Shown: positions 44,471-53,449, counted from the stretch's first letter. The stretch: DNA of 64,000 bases from UBA1181 sp045600225 (GCA_045600225.1 JAZRXL010000044.1:1-64000); one strand, 5' to 3'. Notes: generated by a model from the letters alone, not told the origin. Program-made: numbers and translations.

Positions 44471-44513
44471 GCAGGCTCAGTTCGCTTTGTAGCGAGTTGA
44501 GTCTGCGTTTTTT
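44471..44513 (+). terminator. Intrinsic terminator of the GH43 gene
   Basis: GCAGGCTCAGTTCGCT, TTGT loop, AGCGAGTTGAGTCTGC is followed by a T run; a 16-position stem with few mismatches. Confidence 0.85.
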
Positions 44514-44532
44514 GTAGAGGTATTTTTATGAA

Positions 44533-44566
44533 TAAAAAAGGCCATCGAGTAGATGCTCAATGACCT
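44533..44566 (-). terminator. Intrinsic terminator of the HisE-type gene
   Basis: On the minus strand GGTCATTGAG, CATCTA loop, CTCGATGGCC is followed by T6. Confidence 0.85.
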
Positions 44567-44588
44567 TATTATTGGATATTTGGAGTGA

Positions 44589-45161
44589 TTACTCTTTGTG
44601 TCGTGCTTTCAACTCTCTTGCCAAATCTTCAATGCGATAACCCTTTTCTGTAAGAAGAACGATAAGGTGGTAGATAAGATCCGACGATTCATAAAGGAAC
44701 TGCTCGGGAGTTCCGTTTGTGGCTTCGATAACAGTTTCTACAGCCTCTTCTCCTACCTTTTGAGAGATCTTGTTTACACCCTTTGTGAAAAGTTTTGTGG
44801 TGTATGATCCTTCTGGCATCTCGCGTTTGCGCTTCTCGATGAAGTCTTGCAAATAAGAGAGGAACGCAAGGTCGGCAATGTTCTTATCGCCACGGAAAGT
44901 ATCCGCTCCTGTGGTAGAACCCTCAGGCAACGCTTTGATGATGACTGCACTTTTGTCTGTGTTGTAGACAAGTGAATCTACTGCTACTGGTTTAAAATAC
45001 TCCCCTCCTGTGATGGCTTCTAATGCACTCTGGTCTGCATTCAATAGATAAACCTCTTTGGTCTCTTCCATCTTGGCAAGAGCGGCATCGTTTACATACC
45101 CAATGCGTAGGATCTTATTGGTGCGTACATCTTGTACGACTGCTTGTATCATATTACTCAT
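44589..45161 (-). CDS. HisIE-like protein: active-looking HisE, degenerate HisI
   Basis: This 190-residue protein has the two-domain layout of HisIE, which makes the second and third steps of histidine synthesis. The C-terminal phosphoribosyl-ATP pyrophosphohydrolase domain is intact (about 100-190: SYTTKLFTKGVNKISQKVGEEAVETVIEA, DLIYHLIVLL). The N-terminal part aligns with HisI (MIQAVVQDVRTNKILRIGYVNDAALAKMEET) but lacks its metal ligands: where HisI has DCDxD, this has VYNTD; where HisI has GxTCHTGxxTC, this has GSTTGADTF. No cysteine remains in the domain. PR-AMP cyclohydrolase activity is thus unlikely. It sits beside argD, outside any his operon. A role other than histidine synthesis is possible. 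Confidence 0.8.
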   Translation of the reverse strand: MSNMIQAVVQDVRTNKILRIGYVNDAALAKMEETKEVYLLNADQSALEAITGGEYFKPVAVDSLVYNTDKSAVIIKALPEGSTTGADTFRGDKNIADLAFLSYLQDFIEKRKREMPEGSYTTKLFTKGVNKISQKVGEEAVETVIEATNGTPEQFLYESSDLIYHLIVLLTEKGYRIEDLARELKARHKE

Positions 45162-45168
45162 ATTCAGA

Positions 45169-46299
45169 TTATGCTAATGCTTTTTTGAAGCGTTCGATGA
45201 ATAGGTCGGCGTCTTCTTTTGTTAGGCACAGAGGTGGCAAAAGACGAAGTGTGTTGGTTCCGCTGCAACCAGTAAAGACATGTTGCTCGAACACCAATTT
45301 GCTACGAATCTCCTTGTGAGGACAATCCAATTCAACACCGATCATTAAACCGCGACCACGCACCTCGACTACATGAGGAAGGTTGGCAGCCTTGATCTGC
45401 TCCATGATGTAATCTCCCACTTTGGCTGCATTCTCTACCAAGTTCTCTTTCTCTATCACATCGATCACTGCAATACCTGCAGCACAAGCCATGTGGTTTC
45501 CACCAAATGTAGTTCCTAACTGACCATATACAGGAGTGAATTTAGGAGAGATAAGAAGTCCTCCCATTGGGAATCCGTTACCGATACCCTTTGCAACAGT
45601 GATTAGGTCTGGCTTTACATCCAAATGTTGGTGAGCAAAGAACTTACCAGAACGACCATATCCGCATTGGATCTCGTCGCATACTAAGACTGTATTATAT
45701 TTGTCGCAAGCTTTACGCAACCCTTGTAAAAACTCTTTTGTAACCATACGGATACCACCTACACCTTGGATACACTCTACGATCACAGCGCAGACGTCAC
45801 CTTTGGCAATCTCTTTCTCCCATGCTTCCAAATCGTTGATAGGAAGGTAGGTTACATGTCCGTTTGCGTTGATTGGAGCGACAATCTTAGGATTGTTAGT
45901 TGCCTCTACAGCAAGAGAGGTTCTTCCGTGGAATGCTTTCTCTACTGAAAGAACGCGAGTGCGACCATTGTAGAAAGAAGCCAATTTCAAGGCATTTTCA
46001 TTTGCCTCTGCTCCTGAGTTGATCAAGAAGAATTGGTAATCTTCGTAACCAGATATCTTACCAAGGCGCTCAGCCAAGTTTACTTGCAATTTGTTGATGA
46101 CAGAGTTGGAGTAGAAACCAAGAGTGTTTAGTTGGTTATTCATCATCTCCACATAGTGAGGGTGGCAGTGTCCGATACTGATCACGGCGTGTCCACCATA
46201 CAAATCAAGGTACTCTTGACCTTTATCGTCCCATACCTTGCAACCTTTTCCTTTTACGATGTTCACATCGAATAGAGGATAGACATCAAATAACTTCAT
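45169..46299 (-). CDS. argD: Acetylornithine (or succinylornithine) aminotransferase
   Basis: This 376-residue class III PLP aminotransferase makes the fourth arginine-pathway step. Motifs: INSGAEANENALKLA near 95, AFHGRT, VCDEIQCGYGRSG (cofactor Asp) near 200, and the PLP lysine near 236 in TVAKGIGNGFPMGG. In Bacteroidota the substrate may be the succinylated form. A -7 box TAATTTTG lies at 46344-46351 on the minus strand. The downstream HisE-like gene starts 7 bases after its stop, so the two are co-transcribed. Confidence 0.93.
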   Translation of the reverse strand: MKLFDVYPLFDVNIVKGKGCKVWDDKGQEYLDLYGGHAVISIGHCHPHYVEMMNNQLNTLGFYSNSVINKLQVNLAERLGKISGYEDYQFFLINSGAEANENALKLASFYNGRTRVLSVEKAFHGRTSLAVEATNNPKIVAPINANGHVTYLPINDLEAWEKEIAKGDVCAVIVECIQGVGGIRMVTKEFLQGLRKACDKYNTVLVCDEIQCGYGRSGKFFAHQHLDVKPDLITVAKGIGNGFPMGGLLISPKFTPVYGQLGTTFGGNHMACAAGIAVIDVIEKENLVENAAKVGDYIMEQIKAANLPHVVEVRGRGLMIGVELDCPHKEIRSKLVFEQHVFTGCSGTNTLRLLPPLCLTKEDADLFIERFKKALA

Positions 46300-46436
46300 A
46301 TATATGTTTTTATTACTTTCGACAAGTGTTAAACAATAGAGTACAAAATTACGAAAAATATTCTAAATTTTATATTTCCCTTTTATCGCTTGTCTTCGTG
46401 GATGACCTTCAGCGGAAATTACAAAGGCTTTTACAA

Positions 46437-47924
46437 TTACTTAATCTCATAAATCCCTTTTTGAGTTAGATCTTTAACCGATATAGATATATCACCTTTC
46501 TTCTCCTCTATTTTGAGGTTGAGGCTTGTAATCCAGTTTACATATCGGATGCGACATTCCAGTATGTTGTTTTTGCTCCAACCATAGCAGGCTGCCACTT
46601 TGAAGCGTCGTGGTAGCCCTTCCATCCTGTGAACGGCTTTGATATTGTAAGAAGGCAATGCCTCTCCCATATCGTTGGTTATCCACTTCTGGTAACCAGC
46701 TTCTATGCAGTAGGTTTCGTTGGTTTGGGTGGTAATCTTTAGTTTCAACACCTCTTTTGTTTGTTCTATCTGAATGGTTCTCCAATCCAGTTTGTTTCGT
46801 TTTAGGTGAATAGGTGCAGTTAAGTTGATCTGCTTTTTTGCATTGCTTTTGCCCCCTGCTACAGCTAATGCATACTCTTTCTGAGCATGTTGTAGCGAGG
46901 TATACTCCTTCCCTTCTTGCATAGGTTGGTCGGATACCTTTTTGAGCAAGTTCCACACGAGGTCTCTTTCGTAAACTCCATTTCCTCCATTGGCTTGCGT
47001 AATGGCGACAACCATATCTTCGTTAGGCGATACAATGATGTATTGTCCGAATGCGCCATCAGCCCTGTAAGCATTCGGATGAGGACAGTGCCATAGTTGA
47101 AATCCGTAATTGTCGCGCATCTTAGTCTCTTGATTGGTTTCGGTCATTAGCTCCACCCATTCTGCTGGTAGTAGTTGCTTGCCTTCCCAAATACCTTTGT
47201 TAAGCAATAATTGACCGAATTTTGCCATTGATTCCACTTGTAGATAGAGCCCCCATCCGCCCGTGTTGATATGGTCAGGACACTCTTCCCAATAGACATC
47301 TGTGATGTGCATGGGATAGAACAAATGCTCTTTGAGATATTCTAGCAGTGATACGCCTGTAACTCTCTGTACAATGGCAGAAAGGAGATAGGAGACCATA
47401 GAATCGTATCGGAAGGTTTCTCCCGGATCTTTCACCTCTTTTGTGAGAAGAGTTCGAATCCAATGATGTTCAATGTTTCGTAGGTTCCAATCGGGTTGGA
47501 AGCCGGAGGTCATGGTCAGTAAGTCTATGATAGTGATGGATGCCAACTCTTTAGAAAGAGTGTCTGGCGCCAGTTCCGGGAAGAAAGAGACCAAGCGGTC
47601 TGTCAATCGTAATCTGTTTTCCTTGATGGCAATACCAACTGCCGCTGCTACGAATGTTTTGGAGGCAGAGTATAGTGTGTGATGATATTCAGGGGCGAAA
47701 GGTTTAGGGAATAGCTCTCCGATCACCTTCCCGTGACGCAACACCATAACGCCATGCACCTCTCCGTGTGAGATGGCCATTAGTGAATCAAACATATGTT
47801 GCACATCACTCGAACGAACGCCTTGAGATTCGGGCGACACGCGTTTAAGGTCCATCACTTGTGCTGACAAGACGCCAGTCTGAAAGAACCAGATGAGGAG
47901 AAGTATGAGTATTTTGTTATGCAT
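46437..47924 (-). CDS. Secreted serine hydrolase, class C beta-lactamase fold
   Basis: This 495-residue protein has a signal peptide (ending GVLSAQ) and a beta-lactamase/PBP-like domain (about 25-340). The nucleophile motif SxxK is YSASKTF near 86. The tyrosine motif is probably YDSMVSY near 170, and a HCPHPN segment replaces the usual KTG region. A C-terminal beta-rich domain of about 150 residues follows. Such proteins act as esterases, peptidases or amidases more often than as true beta-lactamases. Function cannot be assigned. The start MHNKILILL was chosen because it opens the signal peptide; a -7 box TATTTTTG lies 19 bases upstream (47943-47950, minus). Confidence 0.82.
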   Translation of the reverse strand: MHNKILILLLIWFFQTGVLSAQVMDLKRVSPESQGVRSSDVQHMFDSLMAISHGEVHGVMVLRHGKVIGELFPKPFAPEYHHTLYSASKTFVAAAVGIAIKENRLRLTDRLVSFFPELAPDTLSKELASITIIDLLTMTSGFQPDWNLRNIEHHWIRTLLTKEVKDPGETFRYDSMVSYLLSAIVQRVTGVSLLEYLKEHLFYPMHITDVYWEECPDHINTGGWGLYLQVESMAKFGQLLLNKGIWEGKQLLPAEWVELMTETNQETKMRDNYGFQLWHCPHPNAYRADGAFGQYIIVSPNEDMVVAITQANGGNGVYERDLVWNLLKKVSDQPMQEGKEYTSLQHAQKEYALAVAGGKSNAKKQINLTAPIHLKRNKLDWRTIQIEQTKEVLKLKITTQTNETYCIEAGYQKWITNDMGEALPSYNIKAVHRMEGLPRRFKVAACYGWSKNNILECRIRYVNWITSLNLKIEEKKGDISISVKDLTQKGIYEIK

Positions 47925-48157
47925 AGAAGAATCTTTTTTTGGCAAAAATAGGAATTTTAGTGTCTATGGGAAATAAAATTTATTTAAAATTCTCTTTTAT
48001 TAGAAATGAATAAAATCAATACTAATGTGCAAACTATCAATTAGTTATTTGAAATTAGACTAATATTTTAATAAAGATAAGATATATAAAAATTACATAT
48101 TAACTATATTGAAAAACAATTACTTATAAAAGTATTGATAAAATATTTAACATTTAA

Positions 48158-48189
48158 TTGAGATGTTATAAATAAATAGTCTATATTTG
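48158..48189 (+). promoter_or_regulatory. Promoter of the giant protein/tRNA-like array operon
   Basis: TTG (48158-48160), 21 bases, TATATTTG (48182-48189): a good Bacteroidota -33/-7 pair. Transcription would start near 48197 and give a leader of about 60 nt. Confidence 0.65.
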
Positions 48190-48201
48190 CATCCCGACAA
48201 T

Positions 48202-48234
48202 TGCCTTGTATTTTGTTATTTATAGGCATTTTTT
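48202..48234 (+). terminator. Leader hairpin followed by a T run, possible attenuator
   Basis: TGCCT (48202-48206) pairs with AGGCA (48224-48228) and is followed by T6, inside the untranslated leader. The stem is short, so termination would be partial at best. Confidence 0.35.
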
Positions 48235-48259
48235 GAATAATAACACTCTTGTCAGACAT

Positions 48260-51200
48260 ATGGGTAAAAGTACGACAAACACAAAACAATCATTACAATC
48301 ATTGGTTAGTAAAGCGACTGCCGGTAGCACTACAGGAAAAGCAAGTAGTTCAACGTCAGATTCAAAGAATGTGACTCGTTCTCTAAAAAAAGAGGATCTT
48401 AATTCTCTTATTCCGATAAAAGGTATTAGTAATGCTACAAAGAAACTCTTGATTAGCAAATGCGGTATCTATGATATTGCAGCCCTTCTAACTCAGGGTG
48501 CTACACAGGAGCAACGACGTGTCCTTGCGGAGAAATTAGGTTTTGAGAATGAGAAACCTGTTACACATTGGCTTAAACAAGCAGATCTTTGGCGTGTTCC
48601 TAACATGACGTCTGATATTGCTTTTTTGTTGGTAATGTGTGGTGTGAGAAATGTACAAGATCTTGCTTGCATCGATTACTTCAAACTTCTTCCCGTTATG
48701 CATGCTATCTTGGCGGCTAACCCTGAGATAGAAGAACCTAATGAGGAAACTATCAATCAATATATCGAAATGGCCAAAACCATGAAAGGGTTTGGCAACA
48801 CATATTCATTGATTATTTCTGATAACGAGCAGGATGAACCATCCTATCTTTTTGCTGAAGAACAACAGCAAAGCGATGTATTGGCCGACTATAAATCTGA
48901 GTCGGAGATGTTGGCAGATGGACTTGGTTTCCTTCAGGATATTACCATTTCTCTTCCATTGCCTCATAGCCTTAGTGGTAAGGTGGAGATGATCAACTCA
49001 ACATCCAACCGCTCTGCTCATGCCAAGTCTGGTATCCTTGTAGAGATAGAGGGTATTGCAAATCCGTCACAAGAGAAGAGTGAAAACAAAAACAAGTTAT
49101 CTTGCGTTACTGACGCAGAGGGTAAATTCTTCATTGTGCTCCCTGATAAATATCAGATGCAGGAGACTATAACCATTAGTCTTTCTCAAGGCTCAAACAA
49201 ACAGGAGTTTATCAAACAAGTGTCTGAAATCCTGGATAATGTTTACATGACTAATGGACATGATAATCAACATATCAAGGCCAATGATCTTATTACTAAG
49301 TTCTATGAACTTGAAGAGCTTAATAAAAAGATTTTGGAAATAGAACAAGATATTGAGACTTTGAATCTTATTGCAGAGGAAGAAGCTTCAGGAAAGATTC
49401 TTACGGAAGGTGCTAAGAAATTCAGGAAGAATCATGATATAACTAAATTAGAAAAACAGCATCAAGAGAAGGAAGAAGAACGCAATGTTCTCCTTGGATC
49501 CATCTATGGAGCTGATGTTACCACAAACAACCTTGAGAAGACACTTACTAATCTGCTTTCTCGTACAGATCTCGACTCCAATATTGGTACACTCACTATC
49601 AACAAGGAGTTGTTTGAGAACTACAACAACGATAAGGCACGTCTACTTCCTAGTGTCAAACTAATGGGAGAGGGAGAAGATGCCATACAGCTTCCTACCG
49701 ATACAGCTCCAGCTCGTGTGTTCAACTACACAATGCTTCAACGTCTTGTGGAACCAACGCTAAGGAAGAATTCGGCAGCTACTGAGCGCACGAAACTTTC
49801 TGATGGGGTTGATGTTAGCATATTCAAGAAAAACATTGCGGAGAACCCTAATTCCATTGCGCAAATGGCATCCTTGGGAATGGGTTATGTGCTCAACATG
49901 CATCAAGCGTGGGTACCTGATGGTTTCGCACTTGGTGATCTTCTTTACTCTACTATTCTTGCTCCGGGAGAAGAGCAACGACTTGTGGTTCGAGAGAACA
50001 CAGAGTCATACACAGTGTCTGATTCTGGTGAAGCAACTGACCAGGTGAATGAGAAGTATCAGACCTCTCAACTTGACGATACAACTGCCATCTTCAACAA
50101 TGCTGTTGATCAATTGATGGATGGTAGTAGTAATTCTAAATATAAAACAGAACAAACAAGTGTCGGATTTGGTGCAGCAGGTGGTTATGCTGGCGTATCA
50201 TTAGGATTGAGCGTTGGACATTCAAAATCATCAGGTAGTGCTTCTACCGGTGCTCGTCAAAGCAATTCTCAAGACGAAGCTTCATCGGCAGCACAATCGT
50301 TCCAACATAGTATCAAAACATCTTCAGAGAAGATTTCAAAGGCTAAACGTGCAAATGTACGTACTGCTACTGCTAGTGAAAGTGATTCTGTGGCAACTCG
50401 TATCATCGCTAATCATAATCACTCTCATGCTATGACGATTCAGTACTGGGAGGTAACACGTCGTTATCGACTTGAGACATGTATTGATGGTGTTGACCTT
50501 GTCTTGTTTGTGCCAATGAAACCTGTCCGTTTCTTGCCTTCAGGAGAGAGTTTCTATCTTACTAATACACAAAACTTCAATCGTACTGCATGCAACAAGC
50601 GTTATGACGCGTTGCTACGACACTACGATGTTCTTTATAGAAGTGTCCCTTATAAATATCGATCAGGACTTAGCCTTGTTCAACGCTTTGCTTCTTTGCC
50701 TAAATGGGTTATTGAAGACAACTCTGTTGATTATACAGGAAAGATTATCAGATTGTCTATGAAGGGTAATTTCCGTGATTTCGATAATATTACTGCCACA
50801 CTCTATTTTACAAATGGTAAAGGAAGAGTGGAAGGTCGTCTTCTTTCAAAACAAGTGAAGAGTACGGATGCTATTATTTCAGATAATTTAATTCGTACAT
50901 CTCAAGATTTGAAAAACAAACTTGATGAACTACGAAATTCGGATACTGATTCTGCCACATATGAATTTGAGTTTTCATTGCCAGCTTCGGTTACACCACA
51001 AGATTTCTTGCATATTCGTGTTTCCAACCATATTGAGAATCTGAATTATAAGTTGTATGGTTCTTATAATTTTGATAAAGCCAATAATAAAGTGCAAACT
51101 TATGACAGTACATGGAAGCAATATGAGAAAGATGCTGTTGGCAATTATATGGGTCAGCTTAAGAACTTATATCAGGACAATGACTGTAACAATAATGATA

Positions 51201-52981
51201 GGAAGCGTATGGCACATTACTACAATGGTTTGCCAGAAAACTTCGTCGTTAACGAGATTGACAATGGTGCTACAATGTATGCATCTGTCCTTGCTCGTTT
51301 AGAAAAGGCTCGTATATTAAGTTGTTCTGTTTATGGTACTGATGGAACTGTGATGTCTTCTGCTATTCCGATGAATTATACTATTGGTAATAGTTCTATT
51401 AATATCGACATGTCTTCTCATGTTACAGTGCTTCGTCACAATGAGTTCCAACAAATGGAGGCTGCATTACAACATATCGCTTCTGAAACCATGAGATATT
51501 CTCAATGTGTATGGTCTTCACTCAGTGAGAATGAGCGCGCTATGATGCTTGAGGGATATACGGTTGATATGAATTTCAAAAATTATTTCAACAACGAAAT
51601 CTTTGAGGAGAACAAGGCTAAAATCAATATCTCATTGTTGAATTGTATCAACGTAAAGAAACTTTTAGGTTTCTATGGCAACTGCATGCTCTTCCCATTT
51701 ACCTATCCGGAGGAGTTGGCAAAGAAATTGGGAAAGACAGCCGCAGAGGTACAAGATGCACTTTACCGTTACCATGCTTCCAATTTCCGTGTTCCATCTA
51801 CTACTATTTCTGTGCCAACGGGTGGTATGATTGGAGAAGCTGTGCTTAGTGAAACGAATGTAAGTGAAGAAATCGATCTTACTCGTTTCTGGAACTGGCA
51901 AGATTCGCCAATCGATAAGATGAATATTGACAATACCTATCTAAATGCTACTGATTATTTAGCAAATAAGGCTCCTGCTCAAATTTCAGGACTCAACCTT
52001 GCTGGAGCTGCAGCTACAACTCCAATCACAGTACCGGATCTTGTTGATGCCCTTGTAAAGCGTGAAACGGCTAAGTTCAATGATCTTACTGGATTAGAGC
52101 AAACCGCATCTATCCTTAATCAGGCAACTAAATCGAACTCTGAAGCTCAAGTGAAAGCTCTTGAACAAAGCGCTAGTCTTACAAGTAAGTCGCTTGACTA
52201 TATGACTGAAAAGGCAAAGCTTGAATCAGCAGAGAAGATAGAGGAAAAGAAGCAAGAAACTAACCAAAAAGCCATTGAAGAAGGTTTGAATCCATTCTCA
52301 AATGAGGCTAAAAAGACTGGAGATGCTTCTAAGACTCCTGCTGGTGGTAGTCAGCAACAAGGAGGCCAACAACAAGGAGGCCAACAGCAAGGCGCTCAAC
52401 AGCAAGCAAGCCAACAACAGGGTGGTCAACAGCAAGGTGGTCAGCAACAAGGTAGCCAACAACAAGGTAGTCAACAGCAAGGTAGCCAACAGCAGGGTGG
52501 TCAACAACAAGGTGGTCAACAGCAAGGTGGTCAACAGCAAGGAGGCCAACAACAGGGTGGTCAACAGCAAGGAGGCCAACAGCAAGGTACCCAACAGCAA
52601 GGTACCCAACAACAAGGTGGTCAAAATGCTGAAATTGCTAGAGTAGAATCAGATCTTGACGATTTTGTTGAGAAAATGGATATTTCCGATTTGAATATGG
52701 GAAATCTTAGTAAGAAAGATGAAATGGGAATGAAATGTGCAATGGTATGGGCGTCAACCATTTTCTTTGAGAATGAGATAGAAGAATCGGAATTGACGGA
52801 AGCCTTTGTCCAAACAAATGTATATAAGACCATTAAGGATAAAATTGAGAAAGGAAGTAAATATTCATCTCTTTATCTTCGCACAGGAGCGGCAGCTTTC
52901 AAATATGATATAAGTCGCGATGATATTAATGGGTATTTATCTAAAATCAAAGAGAAATTTAACCTTCCAGAAGAAGAATAA
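48260..52981 (+). CDS. Giant cytoplasmic protein, DUF4332-like N-terminus, QQQGG repeats
   Basis: This 1573-residue protein has no signal peptide or clear transmembrane helix. Order of parts: a Ser/Thr/Lys-rich tail (1-40). A DUF4332-like double helix-hairpin-helix comes next (about 46-150: LIPIKGISNATKKLLISKCGI, then HWLKQADLWRVPNMTSDIAFLL), a fold that often binds nucleic acid. An Ig-like strand region (about 233-315, DAEGKFFIVLPD) and a coiled coil (about 343-415) follow. An unassigned core contains WVPDGFALGDLLYSTILAPGEEQRLVV (split: WVPDGFALGDLLYS, TILAPGEEQRLVV) near 550. A Gly/Ser-rich segment (about 627-680) and a large unassigned region come next. Eighteen QQQGG-type pentapeptides (about 1364-1453) precede a helical C-terminus. 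The ATG at 48260 follows the leader; an ORF opening 54 bases upstream is too close to the promoter. It leads an operon with an 83-residue protein and a tRNA-like array. Function unknown. Confidence 0.8.
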   Translation: MGKSTTNTKQSLQSLVSKATAGSTTGKASSSTSDSKNVTRSLKKEDLNSLIPIKGISNATKKLLISKCGIYDIAALLTQGATQEQRRVLAEKLGFENEKPVTHWLKQADLWRVPNMTSDIAFLLVMCGVRNVQDLACIDYFKLLPVMHAILAANPEIEEPNEETINQYIEMAKTMKGFGNTYSLIISDNEQDEPSYLFAEEQQQSDVLADYKSESEMLADGLGFLQDITISLPLPHSLSGKVEMINSTSNRSAHAKSGILVEIEGIANPSQEKSENKNKLSCVTDAEGKFFIVLPDKYQMQETITISLSQGSNKQEFIKQVSEILDNVYMTNGHDNQHIKANDLITKFYELEELNKKILEIEQDIETLNLIAEEEASGKILTEGAKKFRKNHDITKLEKQHQEKEEERNVLLGSIYGADVTTNNLEKTLTNLLSRTDLDSNIGTLTINKELFENYNNDKARLLPSVKLMGEGEDAIQLPTDTAPARVFNYTMLQRLVEPTLRKNSAATERTKLSDGVDVSIFKKNIAENPNSIAQMASLGMGYVLNMHQAWVPDGFALGDLLYSTILAPGEEQRLVVRENTESYTVSDSGEATDQVNEKYQTSQLDDTTAIFNNAVDQLMDGSSNSKYKTEQTSVGFGAAGGYAGVSLGLSVGHSKSSGSASTGARQSNSQDEASSAAQSFQHSIKTSSEKISKAKRANVRTATASESDSVATRIIANHNHSHAMTIQYWEVTRRYRLETCIDGVDLVLFVPMKPVRFLPSGESFYLTNTQNFNRTACNKRYDALLRHYDVLYRSVPYKYRSGLSLVQRFASLPKWVIEDNSVDYTGKIIRLSMKGNFRDFDNITATLYFTNGKGRVEGRLLSKQVKSTDAIISDNLIRTSQDLKNKLDELRNSDTDSATYEFEFSLPASVTPQDFLHIRVSNHIENLNYKLYGSYNFDKANNKVQTYDSTWKQYEKDAVGNYMGQLKNLYQDNDCNNNDRKRMAHYYNGLPENFVVNEIDNGATMYASVLARLEKARILSCSVYGTDGTVMSSAIPMNYTIGNSSINIDMSSHVTVLRHNEFQQMEAALQHIASETMRYSQCVWSSLSENERAMMLEGYTVDMNFKNYFNNEIFEENKAKINISLLNCINVKKLLGFYGNCMLFPFTYPEELAKKLGKTAAEVQDALYRYHASNFRVPSTTISVPTGGMIGEAVLSETNVSEEIDLTRFWNWQDSPIDKMNIDNTYLNATDYLANKAPAQISGLNLAGAAATTPITVPDLVDALVKRETAKFNDLTGLEQTASILNQATKSNSEAQVKALEQSASLTSKSLDYMTEKAKLESAEKIEEKKQETNQKAIEEGLNPFSNEAKKTGDASKTPAGGSQQQGGQQQGGQQQGAQQQASQQQGGQQQGGQQQGSQQQGSQQQGSQQQGGQQQGGQQQGGQQQGGQQQGGQQQGGQQQGTQQQGTQQQGGQNAEIARVESDLDDFVEKMDISDLNMGNLSKKDEMGMKCAMVWASTIFFENEIEESELTEAFVQTNVYKTIKDKIEKGSKYSSLYLRTGAAAFKYDISRDDINGYLSKIKEKFNLPEEE
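52351..52620 (+). repeat. 18 tandem 15-bp repeats coding QQQGG-type pentapeptides
   Basis: The units follow CAACAGCAAGGTGGT with CAA/CAG and GGT/GGA/GGC changes, and encode QQQ followed by GG, GS, GT, GA or AS. Synonymous variation between units is common, so the array is not freshly expanded, but unit number could still change by slippage without a frameshift. Confidence 0.9.
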
Positions 52982-52999
52982 TAAAAAGAATAAGATATT

Positions 53000-53251
53000 A
53001 TGGCAGACAATCAATTAGATGCAATTATAACGCAACTCCTACAACAAGAGAGTTCGCCAGAGATGCAAGAACTTCGTAGGATGATACTACGTAGGTTGGC
53101 TACCGAGACGGAGATAAAACCAGCTCGTGTACCTGCTCCTCTCAACATTACAGAGATAGGAGGATACTACAACCTACTTAAGAAGAATGAGAAAATGCAA
53201 GCACGCATGCTTGCTTCGATACTAGGATTGCCTTACGCGTCGGAAGAGTAA
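53000..53251 (+). CDS. Small hypothetical protein, partner of the giant protein
   Basis: This 83-residue protein starts 18 bases after the giant gene's stop and must be co-transcribed. It is predicted mainly helical and charged: a Gln/Glu-rich first helix (DAIITQLLQQESSPEMQELRRMILRRLA), a Pro-bearing linker (KPARVPAPLNITEIGGYYNLL), and a second helix (KKNEKMQARMLASILG). There is no Cys, no signal peptide and no known motif. It may bind the giant protein or the RNA array that follows directly; this is inference from position only. Confidence 0.75.
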   Translation: MADNQLDAIITQLLQQESSPEMQELRRMILRRLATETEIKPARVPAPLNITEIGGYYNLLKKNEKMQARMLASILGLPYASEE

Positions 53252-53309
53252 AAGGCGGACGGGCCTTGGTGGGGGTATTAGTTGTTTTTTCCTCACGGTA
53301 GTGCGTGGG

Positions 53310-53375
53310 TCGCATGTAAACGGGTGTCATGCTTTATTCCAGTAAAGTTGAGGAGGTTCGATTCCTCTTATGCGA
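53310..53375 (+). ncRNA. tRNA-like unit 1
   Basis: This 66-nt unit has a 7-bp acceptor stem (TCGCATG 53310-53316 with TATGCGA 53369-53375, one G-U). U8-A9 equivalents follow (TA, 53317-53318), then a D region without a real stem but with a GGG. The anticodon-like arm is CTTTA/TAAAG with a 6-nt loop TTCCAG; read as U33-CCA-G37 it would resemble a Trp anticodon. After a 4-nt variable loop comes a canonical T-arm (GGAGG TTCGATT CCTCT) directly followed by the acceptor strand. Geometry is tRNA, but the D arm is lost and the anticodon loop is one base short. Confidence 0.65.
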
Positions 53376-53449
53376 TTGGTCGTGGAACACCAGGACAGCA
53401 ATGACTGTAGCTGAAACAATTAATGGTAGGTTCAACTCCTACCCCTTAG
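53376..53449 (+). ncRNA. tRNA-like unit 2, degenerate
   Basis: It abuts unit 1 exactly. The T-arm is perfect (GTAGG TTCAACT CCTAC, 53426-53442). The proposed acceptor (TTGGTCG with CCCTTAG) has only five of seven pairs including three G-U. No good D or anticodon stem is seen; a 3-bp TGT/ACA hairpin with a 7-nt loop lies where the anticodon arm should be. Confidence 0.4.

Larger units (their letters stand above)
47925..48259. promoter_or_regulatory. AT-rich divergent intergenic region
   Basis: No gene is seen. It holds the minus-strand promoter of the serine hydrolase near its left end and the plus-strand promoter of the giant-protein operon near its right end. The middle (about 47990-48150) is extremely AT-rich with no further structure I could support. 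Confidence 0.6.

Noticed and set aside
46492..46956. 154-codon frame inside the serine hydrolase gene
   Set aside because: It is another frame of the C-terminal domain region. The hydrolase frame is continuous and carries the SxxK motif and signal peptide.
52351..52620. CRISPR-like regular repeats
   Set aside because: The period is 15 bp without spacers and in frame within a coding region. No cas gene is present.
52298..52624. Leucine-rich repeat-like frame opposite the QQQGG tract
   Set aside because: It is the mirror of the 15-bp repeat (LLLTT pattern) and not a separate gene.
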